Below are positions 27,716 to 37,115 of a stretch of DNA of 64,000 nt, in pieces. Origin of the DNA: Caballeronia calidae (GTDB lineage Bacteria; Pseudomonadota; Gammaproteobacteria; Burkholderiales; Burkholderiaceae); NCBI RefSeq assembly GCF_900044055.2, contig NZ_FCOX02000038.1, positions 1 to 64,000 on the forward strand. Direction: 5' to 3'. The notes beneath the pieces are model-generated. The model was not told where the DNA came from and did no database searches. It saw only the letters and a list, made by a program, of their open reading frames with translations. A program made the position numbers and the translations under genes. Each line of letters begins with the position of its first letter. Positions within the stretch are counted from its first letter, which is position 1.

Positions 27716-28837
27716 TCAAGCAAGCTCCACCCACTCCCCATTCCCCCGACTGCTCCTCAACACCGCCTCCACGAACCTCAACCCCGCGACCCCATCCTCG
27801 ACCGTGGTGAGCCACTCATCCCCCTGCGTCGTCCCGCTAAGAATGCAAGCCGCCGCATCCGTATAAACCTGCGCGAACGCTTCCAGATACCCTTCCGGAT
27901 GCCCCGCCGGCACGCGCGTCGCGTGCAGCGCTTCGGGACTCTGCACGCGCCCGCGCGTGATGCGCTCCGATGCGCCGCCGATCGGCGTGAACCACAATTC
28001 GTTGGGCTTCTGCTGATCGAACGCGATGCCCGCCTTCGTTCCATACACGCGCAAGCGCAGCGCATTCTCCTCGCCCGCGGCGACCTGACTCGCCCACAGC
28101 ATGCCGCGCGCGCCGCCCGCATACCGGAACATCGCCTGAACATGGTCGTCCACGCGACGATCCGCGACGAAGGTCGTCACTTCCGCCGATAGCTCCGCGG
28201 GCCGCATCCCCGTCACGTACTCCGCAAGCTGATACGCATGCGTGCCGATATCGCCGAGACAGCCCGCCGGACCCGCCAGCGCCGGATCGGTGCGCCACAC
28301 CGCCTGCCGGTTCGCCTGCGTCTCCACGGGCAACGACAACCAGTCCTGCGCATACTCGACCTGCACGACGCGAATATCCCCGAGCAGACCACGCCGCACC
28401 ATCCCGCGCGCATGCCGCACGAGCGGATAACCCGTGTACGTATAAGTCACCGCGAACACGCGATCCTTCTCGCGCGCGAGCTTCGCCAGCGCCTCGCCTT
28501 CATCGAGCGACACGGCCAGCGGCTTGTCGCAGATCACGTGGATGCCCGCTTCGAGGAAAGCGGTGGCGATCGGCGCATGCAGATGATTCGGCGTGACGAT
28601 CGCCACCGCCTCGATGCCGTCCGAACGTCCCGCTTCGATGCGCGCCATCTCGCGATAATCGTCGTAGCTGCGTGCAAGCCCGATCGCCGCCGCGCTCGAC
28701 GCCGCCCGCCGCGCATCCGACGACAACGCACCCGCGACCAACTCATAGCGATCATCGAGCCGCGCCGCCATGCGATGCACCGCGCCGATGAACGCGCCCT
28801 CGCCGCCGCCGACCATCCCCAGCCGCACGCGATTCAT
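27716..28837 (-). CDS. Gfo/Idh/MocA-family oxidoreductase
   Basis: The 373-residue protein has an N-terminal NAD(P) domain (LGMVGGGEGAFIG) and ICDKPLAVS, the DKP variant of the EKP signature with the catalytic Lys. A C-terminal beta-sheet domain contains GCLGDIGTHAYQL (Asp/His active-site pair). Such enzymes oxidise sugars or inositols, often at C3. It is the last gene of the LacI-ABC operon and overlaps the sugar isomerase by 4 bp. The pairing of a Gfo/Idh enzyme with a TIM-barrel isomerase resembles 3-keto-glycoside pathways, such as those for levoglucosan, but the substrate is not determined. Confidence 0.88.
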   Translation of the reverse strand: MNRVRLGMVGGGEGAFIGAVHRMAARLDDRYELVAGALSSDARRAASSAAAIGLARSYDDYREMARIEAGRSDGIEAVAIVTPNHLHAPIATAFLEAGIHVICDKPLAVSLDEGEALAKLAREKDRVFAVTYTYTGYPLVRHARGMVRRGLLGDIRVVQVEYAQDWLSLPVETQANRQAVWRTDPALAGPAGCLGDIGTHAYQLAEYVTGMRPAELSAEVTTFVADRRVDDHVQAMFRYAGGARGMLWASQVAAGEENALRLRVYGTKAGIAFDQQKPNELWFTPIGGASERITRGRVQSPEALHATRVPAGHPEGYLEAFAQVYTDAAACILSGTTQGDEWLTTVEDGVAGLRFVEAVLRSSRGNGEWVELA

Positions 28838-29907
28838 CGCTTGTCTCCGATCCTGTCTCCGATGCCCAGCACGCCGCGCATCTGCTCGCGGCTCGCGCCG
28901 CTGCCGGCGAAGTCATCGAAGGCGCGCTCGGCCACGCGGATGATGCGATCGCGTATGAACACCGCGCCCTCGCGCGCGCCGTCCTCCGGATGCTTCAACG
29001 CGCATTCCCATTCGAGCACCGCCCAGCCGGGAAAATCGTATTGCGCCATCTTCGAGAAGATCGCCTTGAAATCGATCTGGCCGTCGCCCAGCGAACGGAA
29101 GCGTCCCGCGCGATCCACCCAGCCCGAATAGCCGCCGTACACGCCCTGCTTTCCGTTCGGCCGAAACTCCGCGTCCTTCACATGAAACGCCTTGATGCGC
29201 GCGTGATAGATATCGATGAACGCGAGGTAATCGAGTTGCTGCAATACGAAGTGACTGGGATCGAAGAGGATATTCGCGCGCGGATGATCGTCCACCGCGG
29301 CAAGAAACCGCTCGAACGTCACGCCGTCATGCAGGTCCTCGCCGGGATGCAGTTCATAACATACGTCGATGCCCGCGCGATCGAACTCATCGAGAATCGG
29401 GCGCCAGCGATTCGCGAGCTCGTCGAACGCGGCTTCGACGAGACCCGCCGGACGCTGCGGCCACGGATAGATATACGGCCACGCGAGCGCACCCGAGAAC
29501 GTCACATGCGCGCTCAGACCCAGACGCTTCGATGCCGCCGCCGCGAGCTTCAGTTGCGCGATCGCCCATTCGGTGCGCGCTTGCGGATTGCCGCGCACAT
29601 GCGGCGCGGCGAAGCCATCGAACAAGGCGTCGTAAGCGGGATGCACCGCGATCAACTGGCCTTGCAGATGCGTCGACAACTCCGTGATCGCGACGCCCGC
29701 ATCGTCGACGGTGCGGCGGATGTCATCGCAATAGGCATCGCTCGATGCGGCCTTCTCGAGATCGATCAGACGCGGATCGGCGGGTATCTGAATGCCTTCA
29801 TAGCCGAGCGAACCTGCCCACTTCGAAAGATTCGCGAGCGTATCGAACGGCGCCTGATCGCCCATGAACTGCGCGAGAAAAATCGCCGGGCCCTTGATGG
29901 TCTTCAT
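28834..29907 (-). CDS. Sugar phosphate isomerase/epimerase (xylose-isomerase-like TIM barrel)
   Basis: The 357-residue AP-endonuclease-2 fold protein starts MKTIKGPAIFLAQF. Probable metal ligands lie in CYELHPGEDLHDG, ILFDPSHFV, KAFHVKDAEF and AVLEWECALK. It sits between the ABC binding protein and the Gfo/Idh dehydrogenase, and should act on the dehydrogenase product or a related keto sugar. I chose the ATG at 29907; an upstream ATG at 29952 would extend to the SBP stop. Confidence 0.87.
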   Translation of the reverse strand: MKTIKGPAIFLAQFMGDQAPFDTLANLSKWAGSLGYEGIQIPADPRLIDLEKAASSDAYCDDIRRTVDDAGVAITELSTHLQGQLIAVHPAYDALFDGFAAPHVRGNPQARTEWAIAQLKLAAAASKRLGLSAHVTFSGALAWPYIYPWPQRPAGLVEAAFDELANRWRPILDEFDRAGIDVCYELHPGEDLHDGVTFERFLAAVDDHPRANILFDPSHFVLQQLDYLAFIDIYHARIKAFHVKDAEFRPNGKQGVYGGYSGWVDRAGRFRSLGDGQIDFKAIFSKMAQYDFPGWAVLEWECALKHPEDGAREGAVFIRDRIIRVAERAFDDFAGSGASREQMRGVLGIGDRIGDKR

Positions 29908-29953
29908 CTTTCGCCTCTGAGAGAAAGAAGGCCGAATGAACGGCCTTCGCACA

Positions 29954-30919
29954 TCAAAACGGCGAGTTCGGGAAATAGAACTGCTTCGCGTTGTCCTTCG
30001 TGATGAGCACCGAAGGGATGATCGTCGTCGGCGGCAGCTTGTCGCCCTTCAGGCGCGCTTCGGCGGTCAGCTTGATCGCGTCGTAGATGAACTTCGGCGA
30101 ATACGATACATCGGCCTTCACGCGCGGATCGCCATCCATGATGCGCTTCACCGCTTCCTTCGATCCCGCGCCGCCGAACACTTCCTTGATATCCGTGCGC
30201 TTCGCCTGATCGATCGCCTTCAGCACGCCGACCATCATGTCGTCGTCGGCGGCCCACACGGCGTCGATATGCTTGAAGCGCGTGAGATAGTCCTGCATCA
30301 CCTTGAAGGCATCGTCGCGATTCCAGTTCGCGTACTTCGCATCGAGAATCTTGATGTCGGGATACTGCTTCATCACGCCTTCGAACGCGGTCCAGCGCTC
30401 GTTGTCGAGCGTCGTCGGAATGCCGCGCAGCGCGACGATATCGCCCTTGCCGTTCAGCGTCTTCGCGAGATACTCGGCGGGAATTCTGCCGAACGCGGTG
30501 TTGTCGCCGGCCACGTATGCATCCTGCGCGCTGGTGTCGGTGAGGCCGCGATCGACTACCGTCACATACACGCCCTTCTTCTTCACCTGCGCCACCGGCT
30601 GCGTGAGCGACGCCGATTCCTGCGGGAAGATCACGAGCGCATTGATCTTGTTCACCGTCACGAGATCCTGCAGCTGGTTCGCCTGCTCGGGCGCGCTCGC
30701 CGCCGTCTTCACGATAACCTTGAGATCCGGATGCGCCTTCTCCAGTTCCTTCTTCGCTTCGTTGGCCCACCACACGATGCCGCCCGTGAAGCCGTGGTCG
30801 GCCGTCGGAATCGCGACGCCGAGTATCACCTTGTCGGCTGCGAATGCGGACGACGATGCGACGGCGAACGCGCTGGCCGCAAGCGTGAGCGCGCCGAGCG
30901 CGCGAAGCATTTTCTTCAT
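29954..30919 (-). CDS. Sugar ABC transporter substrate-binding protein (RbsB-like)
   Basis: The 321-residue periplasmic protein has a signal peptide (MKKMLRALGALTLAASAFAV..., cleavage near AFA at residue 27). A type I periplasmic-binding fold follows: VILGVAIPTADHGFTGG, NALVIFPQESASLTQP, DAVWAADDDMMVGVLKAI. It belongs to the pentose/inositol binding-protein class. It is encoded 32 bp after the permease in the LacI-controlled operon. The ligand is unknown. Confidence 0.92.
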   Translation of the reverse strand: MKKMLRALGALTLAASAFAVASSSAFAADKVILGVAIPTADHGFTGGIVWWANEAKKELEKAHPDLKVIVKTAASAPEQANQLQDLVTVNKINALVIFPQESASLTQPVAQVKKKGVYVTVVDRGLTDTSAQDAYVAGDNTAFGRIPAEYLAKTLNGKGDIVALRGIPTTLDNERWTAFEGVMKQYPDIKILDAKYANWNRDDAFKVMQDYLTRFKHIDAVWAADDDMMVGVLKAIDQAKRTDIKEVFGGAGSKEAVKRIMDGDPRVKADVSYSPKFIYDAIKLTAEARLKGDKLPPTTIIPSVLITKDNAKQFYFPNSPF

Positions 30920-30951
30920 GACGATGTCTCCTTGTCTTGTTGAACTTCCGG

Positions 30952-31968
30952 CTATCGACGACCACGCTGCAAAAAGGCCACGACGACGATCACGGCGCCC
31001 TGCACCGCCGCGTTCAGATACACGCTGATGATGCTCGTGAGATTCAGGATGTTGTTGATGACGGAAAGCAGAATCGCGCCGATGACCGTGCCGATCACAC
31101 GCCCTTCGCCGCCCTTCAGCGCCGTCCCGCCGACGACCACGGCGGCGATCGCTTCCAGCTCCCACAGGATGCCGGTGGTCGGCGTGGCCGATCCGAGGCG
31201 CGGCACGTACAGAATGGTCGCGACGGCGACGCACAGCCCGAGCAACACATAGGTGACGATCTTCACGCGATCCACGCGGATCGCGGCATAGCGCGCGACC
31301 TGCTCGCTCGAACCGATCGCCTGCACATGCCGTCCGTACACGGTGCGGTTCAGCACGAGCGCGCCGCCCGCCGCGACGATGAGAAACACCCAGATCGGCA
31401 CCGGCACGTGCAGCACGCTCGCGTAATAGACCGGGCCGTACAGATCGACGAGCGAGTTGTCGAGCGTGAGCGCGCCGCCGTCCGCGAGCCACGTGAGCAG
31501 CGCGCGAAAGATGCCGAGCGTGCCCAGCGTGACGATGAACGGCTCGATGCGTCCCTTCGTCACGAGCAGGCCGTGCGCGAAGCCGAACAGCGCGCCGAGC
31601 AGCAGCGCGAGCACGATGCCGAGCGCGATGATCAGAAGCGGCGGCACCGCGTGACCATGAAAGCCCTGCAAAAGCCCGTTCATCATGTAGATCATGCTGC
31701 CCGCGATCAGCGCGGCCATCGAGCCGACGGACAGATCGATGCCGCCCGAGATGATCACGAAGGTCATCCCCACCGCGATGATGCCGATGAACGATGTACG
31801 CGTGAGCACGTTCATCGCGTTGTCGAAGGTGGCGAAGTCGCCGTTGAGCAAGGTGCCGCCGATGCACAGCGCGATCAGCCCGATCAGCGGCCCGACGCCG
31901 AACAGAAAGCGCGAAACGGCGGAAAGGCGGCTCTCGCTTTCGATGTCTTCAGTGTGTGCCGGTCGCAT
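30952..31968 (-). CDS. Sugar ABC transporter permease (RbsC family)
   Basis: The 338-residue protein has about nine to ten hydrophobic segments. FVIISGGIDLSVGS, the RbsC-family signature, is followed by ALLTWLADGGALTLDN and GGTALKGGEGRVIGTVIGA. It forms the membrane channel of the importer with the ATPase just upstream; the two overlap by 20 bp. Single-permease systems of this type probably homodimerise. Confidence 0.93.
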   Translation of the reverse strand: MRPAHTEDIESESRLSAVSRFLFGVGPLIGLIALCIGGTLLNGDFATFDNAMNVLTRTSFIGIIAVGMTFVIISGGIDLSVGSMAALIAGSMIYMMNGLLQGFHGHAVPPLLIIALGIVLALLLGALFGFAHGLLVTKGRIEPFIVTLGTLGIFRALLTWLADGGALTLDNSLVDLYGPVYYASVLHVPVPIWVFLIVAAGGALVLNRTVYGRHVQAIGSSEQVARYAAIRVDRVKIVTYVLLGLCVAVATILYVPRLGSATPTTGILWELEAIAAVVVGGTALKGGEGRVIGTVIGAILLSVINNILNLTSIISVYLNAAVQGAVIVVVAFLQRGRR

Positions 31969-33436
31969 GCGCGATCAACCTCTCTTCGGTCAGAAGGTCC
32001 ATGCCGAGCGTCGCGACGAGCTCGCCCGCGCGCATCACCGCGACGCGATGGCAGAGCCCGATCAGTTCGATCAGCTCGGATGAAATCACGATCACCGCGC
32101 GGCCTTCGGCGGCGAGCCGATGAATCAGGAAGTAGATATCGCGTTTCGCGCCGACATCGACGCCGCGCGTGGGTTCGTCGAGCACGATCACGCGCGGATC
32201 GGGATGCAGGAACTTCGCGAGCGCGAGCTTCTGCTGATTGCCGCCCGACAGCATGCGCGCGCGGCTCGACGCATTGCCCGTGCGAATGCCGAAGTCCTTC
32301 AGCGCAGTCGCAAGCGCACCGCGCTCCGCGCGCGTATCGACGAGCGGATGCGCGTAGCGCTCGAGCGTCATCATCGTGAGATTGTCTTTCAGCGCCATGT
32401 CGACGTGCAGGCCGCGACCCTTGCGGTCTTCGCTCAGATAGGTGATGCCGTGCTTCATCGCATCGCGCGGGCTCTTCAGTCTGATCGTTGCGCCATTGAT
32501 CACGATGCGCCCCGCGCTCAGCGGCCGCAAGCCGACGAGCGCCTCGAACAGCTCCGTGCGTCCCGCGCCGACGAGCCCCGCGAAACCGAACACCTCGCCT
32601 TCGCGCACGCTGAAGCTCACGCCGTCCGCCCAGCCCGGCACCGATGCCTGCTCGATCTTCAACGCGACGGGCGCATCGTCGGCGAGCGCGGGCTTGGCCG
32701 GGAACATGTCGGAGACCTCGCGGCCGACCATCAGATTCGCCATCTGCTGACGCGTGAGCTCGTCGGTCGGCGCGCGCGCGACGAAGCGGCCATCGCGCAT
32801 CACGATCACTTCGTCGGTGATGCGCTCGACTTCATCGAGCTTGTGCGAGATATAGACGATGGTCGTGCCCGCTTCCTTCAGACGCGCCATCAACGCGAAC
32901 AGGCGCTGCGTCTCCGATGGCGTCAGCGTCGCGGTCGGCTCGTCCATGACGAGCAGGCGCGCATCGCGCAGCATCGCCTTCGCGATCTCGACGAGCTGCT
33001 TCTCCGCGACGATCAGATCGCGCACCTTCGTATCCGGATTCGTGTGCAGGCCGACTTCGCTCAATCGCGCGCGCGCGGCGTCGCGCATCGCGGGCTCGTC
33101 GAGAAAGAAGCCTTTCTTCAGCTCGTGCCCGAGGAACATGTTCTGCGTGATGCTCAGGTGATCCGCGAGATTCAGTTCCTGGTGAATCAGCACGATGCCC
33201 GCATGTTCCGCATCGCGCGAGCTCGTGAAGCTGCGCTCCCTTTCGTCGATATAAATCTCGCCCGCGTTCGCGCGCTCATAGCCCGCGAGTATCTTCATCA
33301 ACGTCGACTTGCCCGCGCCGTTCTCGCCGAGCAATCCGTAGATGCGCCCCGGCGCGAGATCGAAGGTGACGCCGTGCAGCACGCGCACCGGCCCGAACTG
33401 CTTTTCGATGCCCTGAAAGCGCACGGCAAGGCTCAT
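31949..33436 (-). CDS. Sugar ABC transporter ATP-binding protein (RbsA family, two ABC domains)
   Basis: At 495 residues it carries two tandem nucleotide-binding domains. The first has Walker A GENGAGKST, a degenerate Q-loop and VMDEPTATL. The second has GLVGAGRTE in place of a complete Walker A and LSGGNQQKLALAK with VLDEPTRGVDVG. This asymmetry is usual in RbsA/MglA/XylG. I chose the ATG at 33436 (GGAG 9 nt upstream) over a GTG at 33442 that overlaps the lacI-type stop. Confidence 0.93.
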   Translation of the reverse strand: MSLAVRFQGIEKQFGPVRVLHGVTFDLAPGRIYGLLGENGAGKSTLMKILAGYERANAGEIYIDERERSFTSSRDAEHAGIVLIHQELNLADHLSITQNMFLGHELKKGFFLDEPAMRDAARARLSEVGLHTNPDTKVRDLIVAEKQLVEIAKAMLRDARLLVMDEPTATLTPSETQRLFALMARLKEAGTTIVYISHKLDEVERITDEVIVMRDGRFVARAPTDELTRQQMANLMVGREVSDMFPAKPALADDAPVALKIEQASVPGWADGVSFSVREGEVFGFAGLVGAGRTELFEALVGLRPLSAGRIVINGATIRLKSPRDAMKHGITYLSEDRKGRGLHVDMALKDNLTMMTLERYAHPLVDTRAERGALATALKDFGIRTGNASSRARMLSGGNQQKLALAKFLHPDPRVIVLDEPTRGVDVGAKRDIYFLIHRLAAEGRAVIVISSELIELIGLCHRVAVMRAGELVATLGMDLLTEERLIAHATGTH

Positions 33437-33438
33437 CG

Positions 33439-34458
33439 TCACGCGCTCCTTCGTTCGATGAGCCGATGCGGCAGCAGCACGCCCGGCACTTCCGCGCGCG
33501 GATCGCGCAGGCGTTTCAGCAGCAATTCGGCGGCGGTTTCGCCGAGCAGTTGCATCGGCTGGGAGACGGTCGTAAGCGGCGGATCGACATGCGCGGCCAC
33601 GGCGATATCGTCGAAGCCGACGACAGCGACATCGTCGGGCACGGAAAAGCCCGCGCCGCGAAAGCCGTTCATCACGCCGATGGCGAGCGTGTCGGACACG
33701 GCGAACGCGGCGGTCGGCCTCGCGTCACCAAGCGCCGCGAGTTGCGCGGCTGCGCGTTCGCCGGCGTCGTAGTCGAGGCTGTCGAGCTCGATGAGCCACG
33801 CCGGGTTCGGCTCGATGCCCGCGTCCTTCAGCGCATCGCGATAGCCCGCGAGCCGCTGACGTCCATACAGATAGCCGTGCCCCGAGTTGATGAGCGCGAT
33901 ACGCCGATGACCCTTCGCCGTCAGATAGCGCACGACATCGCCCGCGGCGAGATGATTGTCGATGCCGACATACGGCACGCCGGCCGCCGGATCGAACTCG
34001 CAGCACGCGACCCACGGCAGCGCCGATGATTCCTCGGCAAGCGCCTTTTGCACGGCGGCGGGATCGAGACAGATCGCGCCGTCCGCGCGGCGTCCGCGCA
34101 GGAGATCGAAGTAGCTTCGCTCGCGCAACGGGTCCGCGCCGGTATCGCACAACAGCATGAAGTAGCCGTTCTGACGCGCGACGCTGTCGATGCCGCGCAC
34201 GATCGCCGCATAGAACGGATTGCCGAAATCGGGGACCATCGTGAGCAGCAGGCGGCTTTCCGCCGTGCGCAGATTGCGCGCGAGCTCGTTGATGCGATAG
34301 CCGCTCGACGCGACCGCTTCGAGGACTCTCTCGCGCGTCGCCTCGCGAACGTTCGTGTGCCCGTTGAGCACGCGCGACACGGTGGCGACCGACACGCCCG
34401 CGCGCTCGGCGACGTCGGCAATCGATACTTCCTCGCGTGGACGAACCGTATCTGACAT
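33439..34458 (-). CDS. LacI-family transcriptional regulator of the sugar operon
   Basis: The 339-residue protein has an N-terminal LacI HTH (SIADVAERAGVSVATVSRVLNG) and a type I binding-protein domain with FGNPFYAAIVRGI, PYVGIDNHLAAGD and VAVVGFDDIAVAAH. It is the first gene of the leftward operon and probably represses it in the absence of the transported sugar. A palindrome ATGTAATGGATTACAT lies 28 bp upstream of its ATG. It is essentially contiguous with the ATPase gene. Confidence 0.92.
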   Translation of the reverse strand: MSDTVRPREEVSIADVAERAGVSVATVSRVLNGHTNVREATRERVLEAVASSGYRINELARNLRTAESRLLLTMVPDFGNPFYAAIVRGIDSVARQNGYFMLLCDTGADPLRERSYFDLLRGRRADGAICLDPAAVQKALAEESSALPWVACCEFDPAAGVPYVGIDNHLAAGDVVRYLTAKGHRRIALINSGHGYLYGRQRLAGYRDALKDAGIEPNPAWLIELDSLDYDAGERAAAQLAALGDARPTAAFAVSDTLAIGVMNGFRGAGFSVPDDVAVVGFDDIAVAAHVDPPLTTVSQPMQLLGETAAELLLKRLRDPRAEVPGVLLPHRLIERRSA

Positions 34459-34486
34459 CGCTGAAACGTCGCTCGCGGCGATCGAG

Positions 34487-34502
34487 ATGTAATGGATTAC
34501 AT
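34487..34502. promoter_or_regulatory. LacI-type operator in front of the sugar operon
   Basis: ATGTAATGGATTACAT has perfect 7-bp arms and a GG centre. LacI-family operators are palindromes of this size, usually with a central CG, so this one is slightly atypical. Its position just before the regulator start supports autoregulation of the whole operon. Confidence 0.75.
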
Positions 34503-34666
34503 TATTTGATCGTACGAGCCGCGAAGGCAACTGCAATCGACTAGGGAAAAACGCTTAAAGGGAAAAGTCGCGCGCATGTGTCGATCTCGTGCGATGTTGC
34601 TCGTCGTGGTGTCAGAGCGGCCGATGACGCTCGACACCTATACACTGATTTCGAGGAGCGATCCAC

Positions 34667-35083
34667 ATGCGATTCATGATGCTGATGATCCCGCGCGGCT
34701 ACGAAAGCGCGGAACCGGGCGCGATGCCGAGCGCGGACGCCGTCGCCGCGATGATGAAGTACAACGAGGAACTGCAGAAGGCCGGCGTGCTGCTCGCGCT
34801 CGACGGGCTGCATCCGCCGTCGATGGGCGCGCGCGTCTCGTTCGAAGGCGGCAAGCCGCGTGTCACCGACGGCCCGTTCGCCGAGGCGAAGGAAGTGCTC
34901 GGCGGCTACTGGATGATCCAGGTGAAGTCACGCGAAGAGGCGATCGAATGGGCGAAGCGTTGTCCGGGCTCGGAGAACGAAGTCATCGAAGTGCGGCAGG
35001 TGCAGGAGATGGATGACTTCCCGCCCGATGTGCAGAAGGCCGCAGCGGGTTTCGACGAAATGCAGAAGGCGGTGAAAAAGTGA
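34667..35083 (+). CDS. YciI-like (DGPF domain) protein
   Basis: The 138-residue protein begins MRFMMLMIPRGYESAEPGA. It contains VTDGPFAEAKEVLGGYWMI, the DGPF signature of the YCII-related family, in a ferredoxin-like fold. Members often sit beside ECF sigma factors, but none is nearby. The terminal helix DVQKAAAGFDEMQKAVKK is amphipathic. Activity is unknown. It converges on the thiolase gene with a hairpin between them. Confidence 0.88.
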   Translation: MRFMMLMIPRGYESAEPGAMPSADAVAAMMKYNEELQKAGVLLALDGLHPPSMGARVSFEGGKPRVTDGPFAEAKEVLGGYWMIQVKSREEAIEWAKRCPGSENEVIEVRQVQEMDDFPPDVQKAAAGFDEMQKAVKK

Positions 35084-35090
35084 ACGCGAT

Positions 35091-35113
35091 GGCCGGCAGG
35101 CACACTGCCGGCC
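35091..35113. terminator. Hairpin between convergent YciI and thiolase genes
   Basis: GGCCGGCAG and CTGCCGGCC arms flank a GCACA loop, 7 bp after the YciI-like stop and just before the thiolase stop at 35121. A probable shared terminator, though without a long T tract. Confidence 0.58.
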
Positions 35114-35120
35114 GTGTCGC

Positions 35121-36314
35121 TTAGCCGATGCTTTCCAGCGCCAGCGCGATCCCCTGACCGCCGCCGATGCACAGCGTCACGATCGCGCGCTTCACGCCGT
35201 CGCGGCGCATCGCGTGAGCGAGGCGCGTCGTGAGCACCGCGCCAGTCGCGCCAATCGGATGCCCATGCGCAATCGCGCCGCCCTCCACGTTGACGATCTC
35301 CTCCGGCACGCCCAGCGTCTTCGCCACGGCGATCGGCACCGCCGCGAAGGCTTCGTTGATCTCGAAGCGTTCCACGTCGCCGAGCGACCATCCCGCGCGC
35401 TGCAGCGCCTGCCGAACGGCGGGAACCGGCCCGAGCCCGAACAGGCCCGGCTCTACCGCCGCCACGCCGAACGCCGCGAGCCGCACGAACGGTGCGATGC
35501 CGCGCGCCTCTGCTTCGTCGCGGCTCGTCACGATCATCGCCGATGCGCCGCTGTTCAGACCGGGCGCATTGCCCGCCGTGATCGTGCCGTCGGGGCGGAA
35601 GGCGGGACGCAGCTTCGCGAGCGTCGCGAGGGTCGTGTCGGGGCGCGGCTGCTCGTCGCGCGCGAACGCGACGGTTTCACGCCCCATCTTCACGTCGATG
35701 CCGACGATCTCCGCATCGAACGCACCGTCCTTCTGCGCCGCCGCGAACAACTGCTGCGAACGTTCGGCCCATCGGTCCTGCGCTTCACGCGTGATATCGA
35801 GCTTCGTCACGAGGTCTTCCGTGTGCCAGCCCGAATGCTCGCCGGAGAACGCATCGACGAGGCCGTCGCGCAGCATGCTGTCGTAGATCTGCGCATTGCC
35901 CATCCGATAGCCGCGACGCCCGCCATCGAGCAGATACGGCGCGCGATCCATGTTCTCCATGCCGCCCGCGATGGCGAGCTTCGCCACGCCCGCCGCGATT
36001 TCCGTCGCCGCCGTCGCGATGGCCTGCGCGCCCGACCCGCACACGCGATTCACCGTCAGCGCGGGCACCGATACCGGCACGCCGCCGCCGACCGACGCCT
36101 GCCGCGCCGGATTCATGCGATTGCCCGCCTGGATCACGTTGCCGAACACGACCGTATCCACCGATGCCCGATCGAGCGCCGAGCCCGCGCGCCGCAGCGT
36201 TTCCGCGATCGCGGCGGCGCCGAGATCGACGGCCTGCGTGTCCTTCAGCGCGCCATTGAACGCGCCGATCGCCGTGCGCACCGGATGACACAGCACAATC
36301 TCCTGAGAAAACAT
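35121..36314 (-). CDS. Thiolase (acetyl-CoA acyltransferase family)
   Basis: The 397-residue protein shows all thiolase active-site elements: nucleophile Cys92 in NRVCGSGAQA, NEAFA, His352 in GGAIAHGHPIGATGA and Cys382 in TLCIGGGQG. Family members either cleave 3-ketoacyl-CoA or condense two acyl-CoAs. It is the last gene of the MarR-SDR-thiolase operon (13 bp after the SDR). I chose the ATG at 36314; an upstream ATG at 36401 overlaps the SDR. Chain-length preference cannot be read from sequence. Confidence 0.93.
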   Translation of the reverse strand: MFSQEIVLCHPVRTAIGAFNGALKDTQAVDLGAAAIAETLRRAGSALDRASVDTVVFGNVIQAGNRMNPARQASVGGGVPVSVPALTVNRVCGSGAQAIATAATEIAAGVAKLAIAGGMENMDRAPYLLDGGRRGYRMGNAQIYDSMLRDGLVDAFSGEHSGWHTEDLVTKLDITREAQDRWAERSQQLFAAAQKDGAFDAEIVGIDVKMGRETVAFARDEQPRPDTTLATLAKLRPAFRPDGTITAGNAPGLNSGASAMIVTSRDEAEARGIAPFVRLAAFGVAAVEPGLFGLGPVPAVRQALQRAGWSLGDVERFEINEAFAAVPIAVAKTLGVPEEIVNVEGGAIAHGHPIGATGAVLTTRLAHAMRRDGVKRAIVTLCIGGGQGIALALESIG

Positions 36315-36327
36315 GTCGATGCCCCCG

Positions 36328-37035
36328 TTAGCGCGGAATGCCGGTGAGATAAAGCGGCGCGTCGGTGGAAAGCGACTGCTTGACGGCGCGGCCGGTGTCA
36401 TCGACGAGGACTTCTTCCTGGTTCTTCTCGACCGCGGCGAGCACTTCGTTCACCACGTGCGCCGGCGTCGACTTCGGCGCGGTGACTTGCGCGGTCATGT
36501 CGGTGTCGATGTAGCCGGGATGCGCCGCCACCACGAGCGTGCCCTGCACGCGCAACTCCTCGCGCAGTGCGTTGGTCGCGGCCCACGCCGCCGCCTTCGA
36601 GATGTGATACGCGCCGCCCGCCGGCAGCGAGACCCAGCTCAGCACCGACAAGATATTGATGACCGCGCCGCCGCCGTTCTTCTTCAGCACGGGCGCGAAC
36701 GCCTGGGTCAGCGCAATCGGGCCGAAGGTGTTGATCTCGAGCAGATCGCGGATGCCCTGCGTCGATGTCGCATCGACGACGAGCCCGCGCGTCGTCACGC
36801 CCGCGTTGTTCACGATCACGTCGACGTCGGTGTACGTGGCGGCCGCTTCGGCGATATCGGCGGCGTCGGTCACATCGAGCCGGATCGCCTCGACGCCCGG
36901 AATATCGACGCTCTTCGGATCGCGCGCGGCCGCATACACCTTCGCCGCGCCCGCTTCGAGCAGCGATTTCGCGAACTGTTTGCCGAGACCGCGATTCGCG
37001 CCGGTCACGAGTACCACTTTTCCTTTGATCTGCAT
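36328..37035 (-). CDS. Short-chain dehydrogenase/reductase
   Basis: The 235-residue classical SDR has VLVTGANRGLGKQFA at the N-terminus, NNAGV, and S...AYHISKAA carrying the catalytic Ser/Tyr/Lys. GGAG lies 9 nt before the ATG at 37035. It is transcribed from or through a MarR box at 37054 and followed by the thiolase, which could act on its product. The substrate is unknown. Confidence 0.9.
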   Translation of the reverse strand: MQIKGKVVLVTGANRGLGKQFAKSLLEAGAAKVYAAARDPKSVDIPGVEAIRLDVTDAADIAEAAATYTDVDVIVNNAGVTTRGLVVDATSTQGIRDLLEINTFGPIALTQAFAPVLKKNGGGAVINILSVLSWVSLPAGGAYHISKAAAWAATNALREELRVQGTLVVAAHPGYIDTDMTAQVTAPKSTPAHVVNEVLAAVEKNQEEVLVDDTGRAVKQSLSTDAPLYLTGIPR

Positions 37036-37053
37036 GCTGTGCTCCATCAAACT

Positions 37054-37065
37054 GTGCATATGCAC
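37054..37065. promoter_or_regulatory. MarR-type operator before the SDR gene
   Basis: GTGCATATGCAC is a perfect 12-bp palindrome 18 bp before the SDR start. The same core recurs at 37560-37573 before the MarR gene, so both are probably sites of that regulator. Confidence 0.72.
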
Positions 37066-37115
37066 TAATAAGGTCGAACAAAAGGCCCGCGCATGGCGGG
37101 CCTGCTGTGCTCCAC

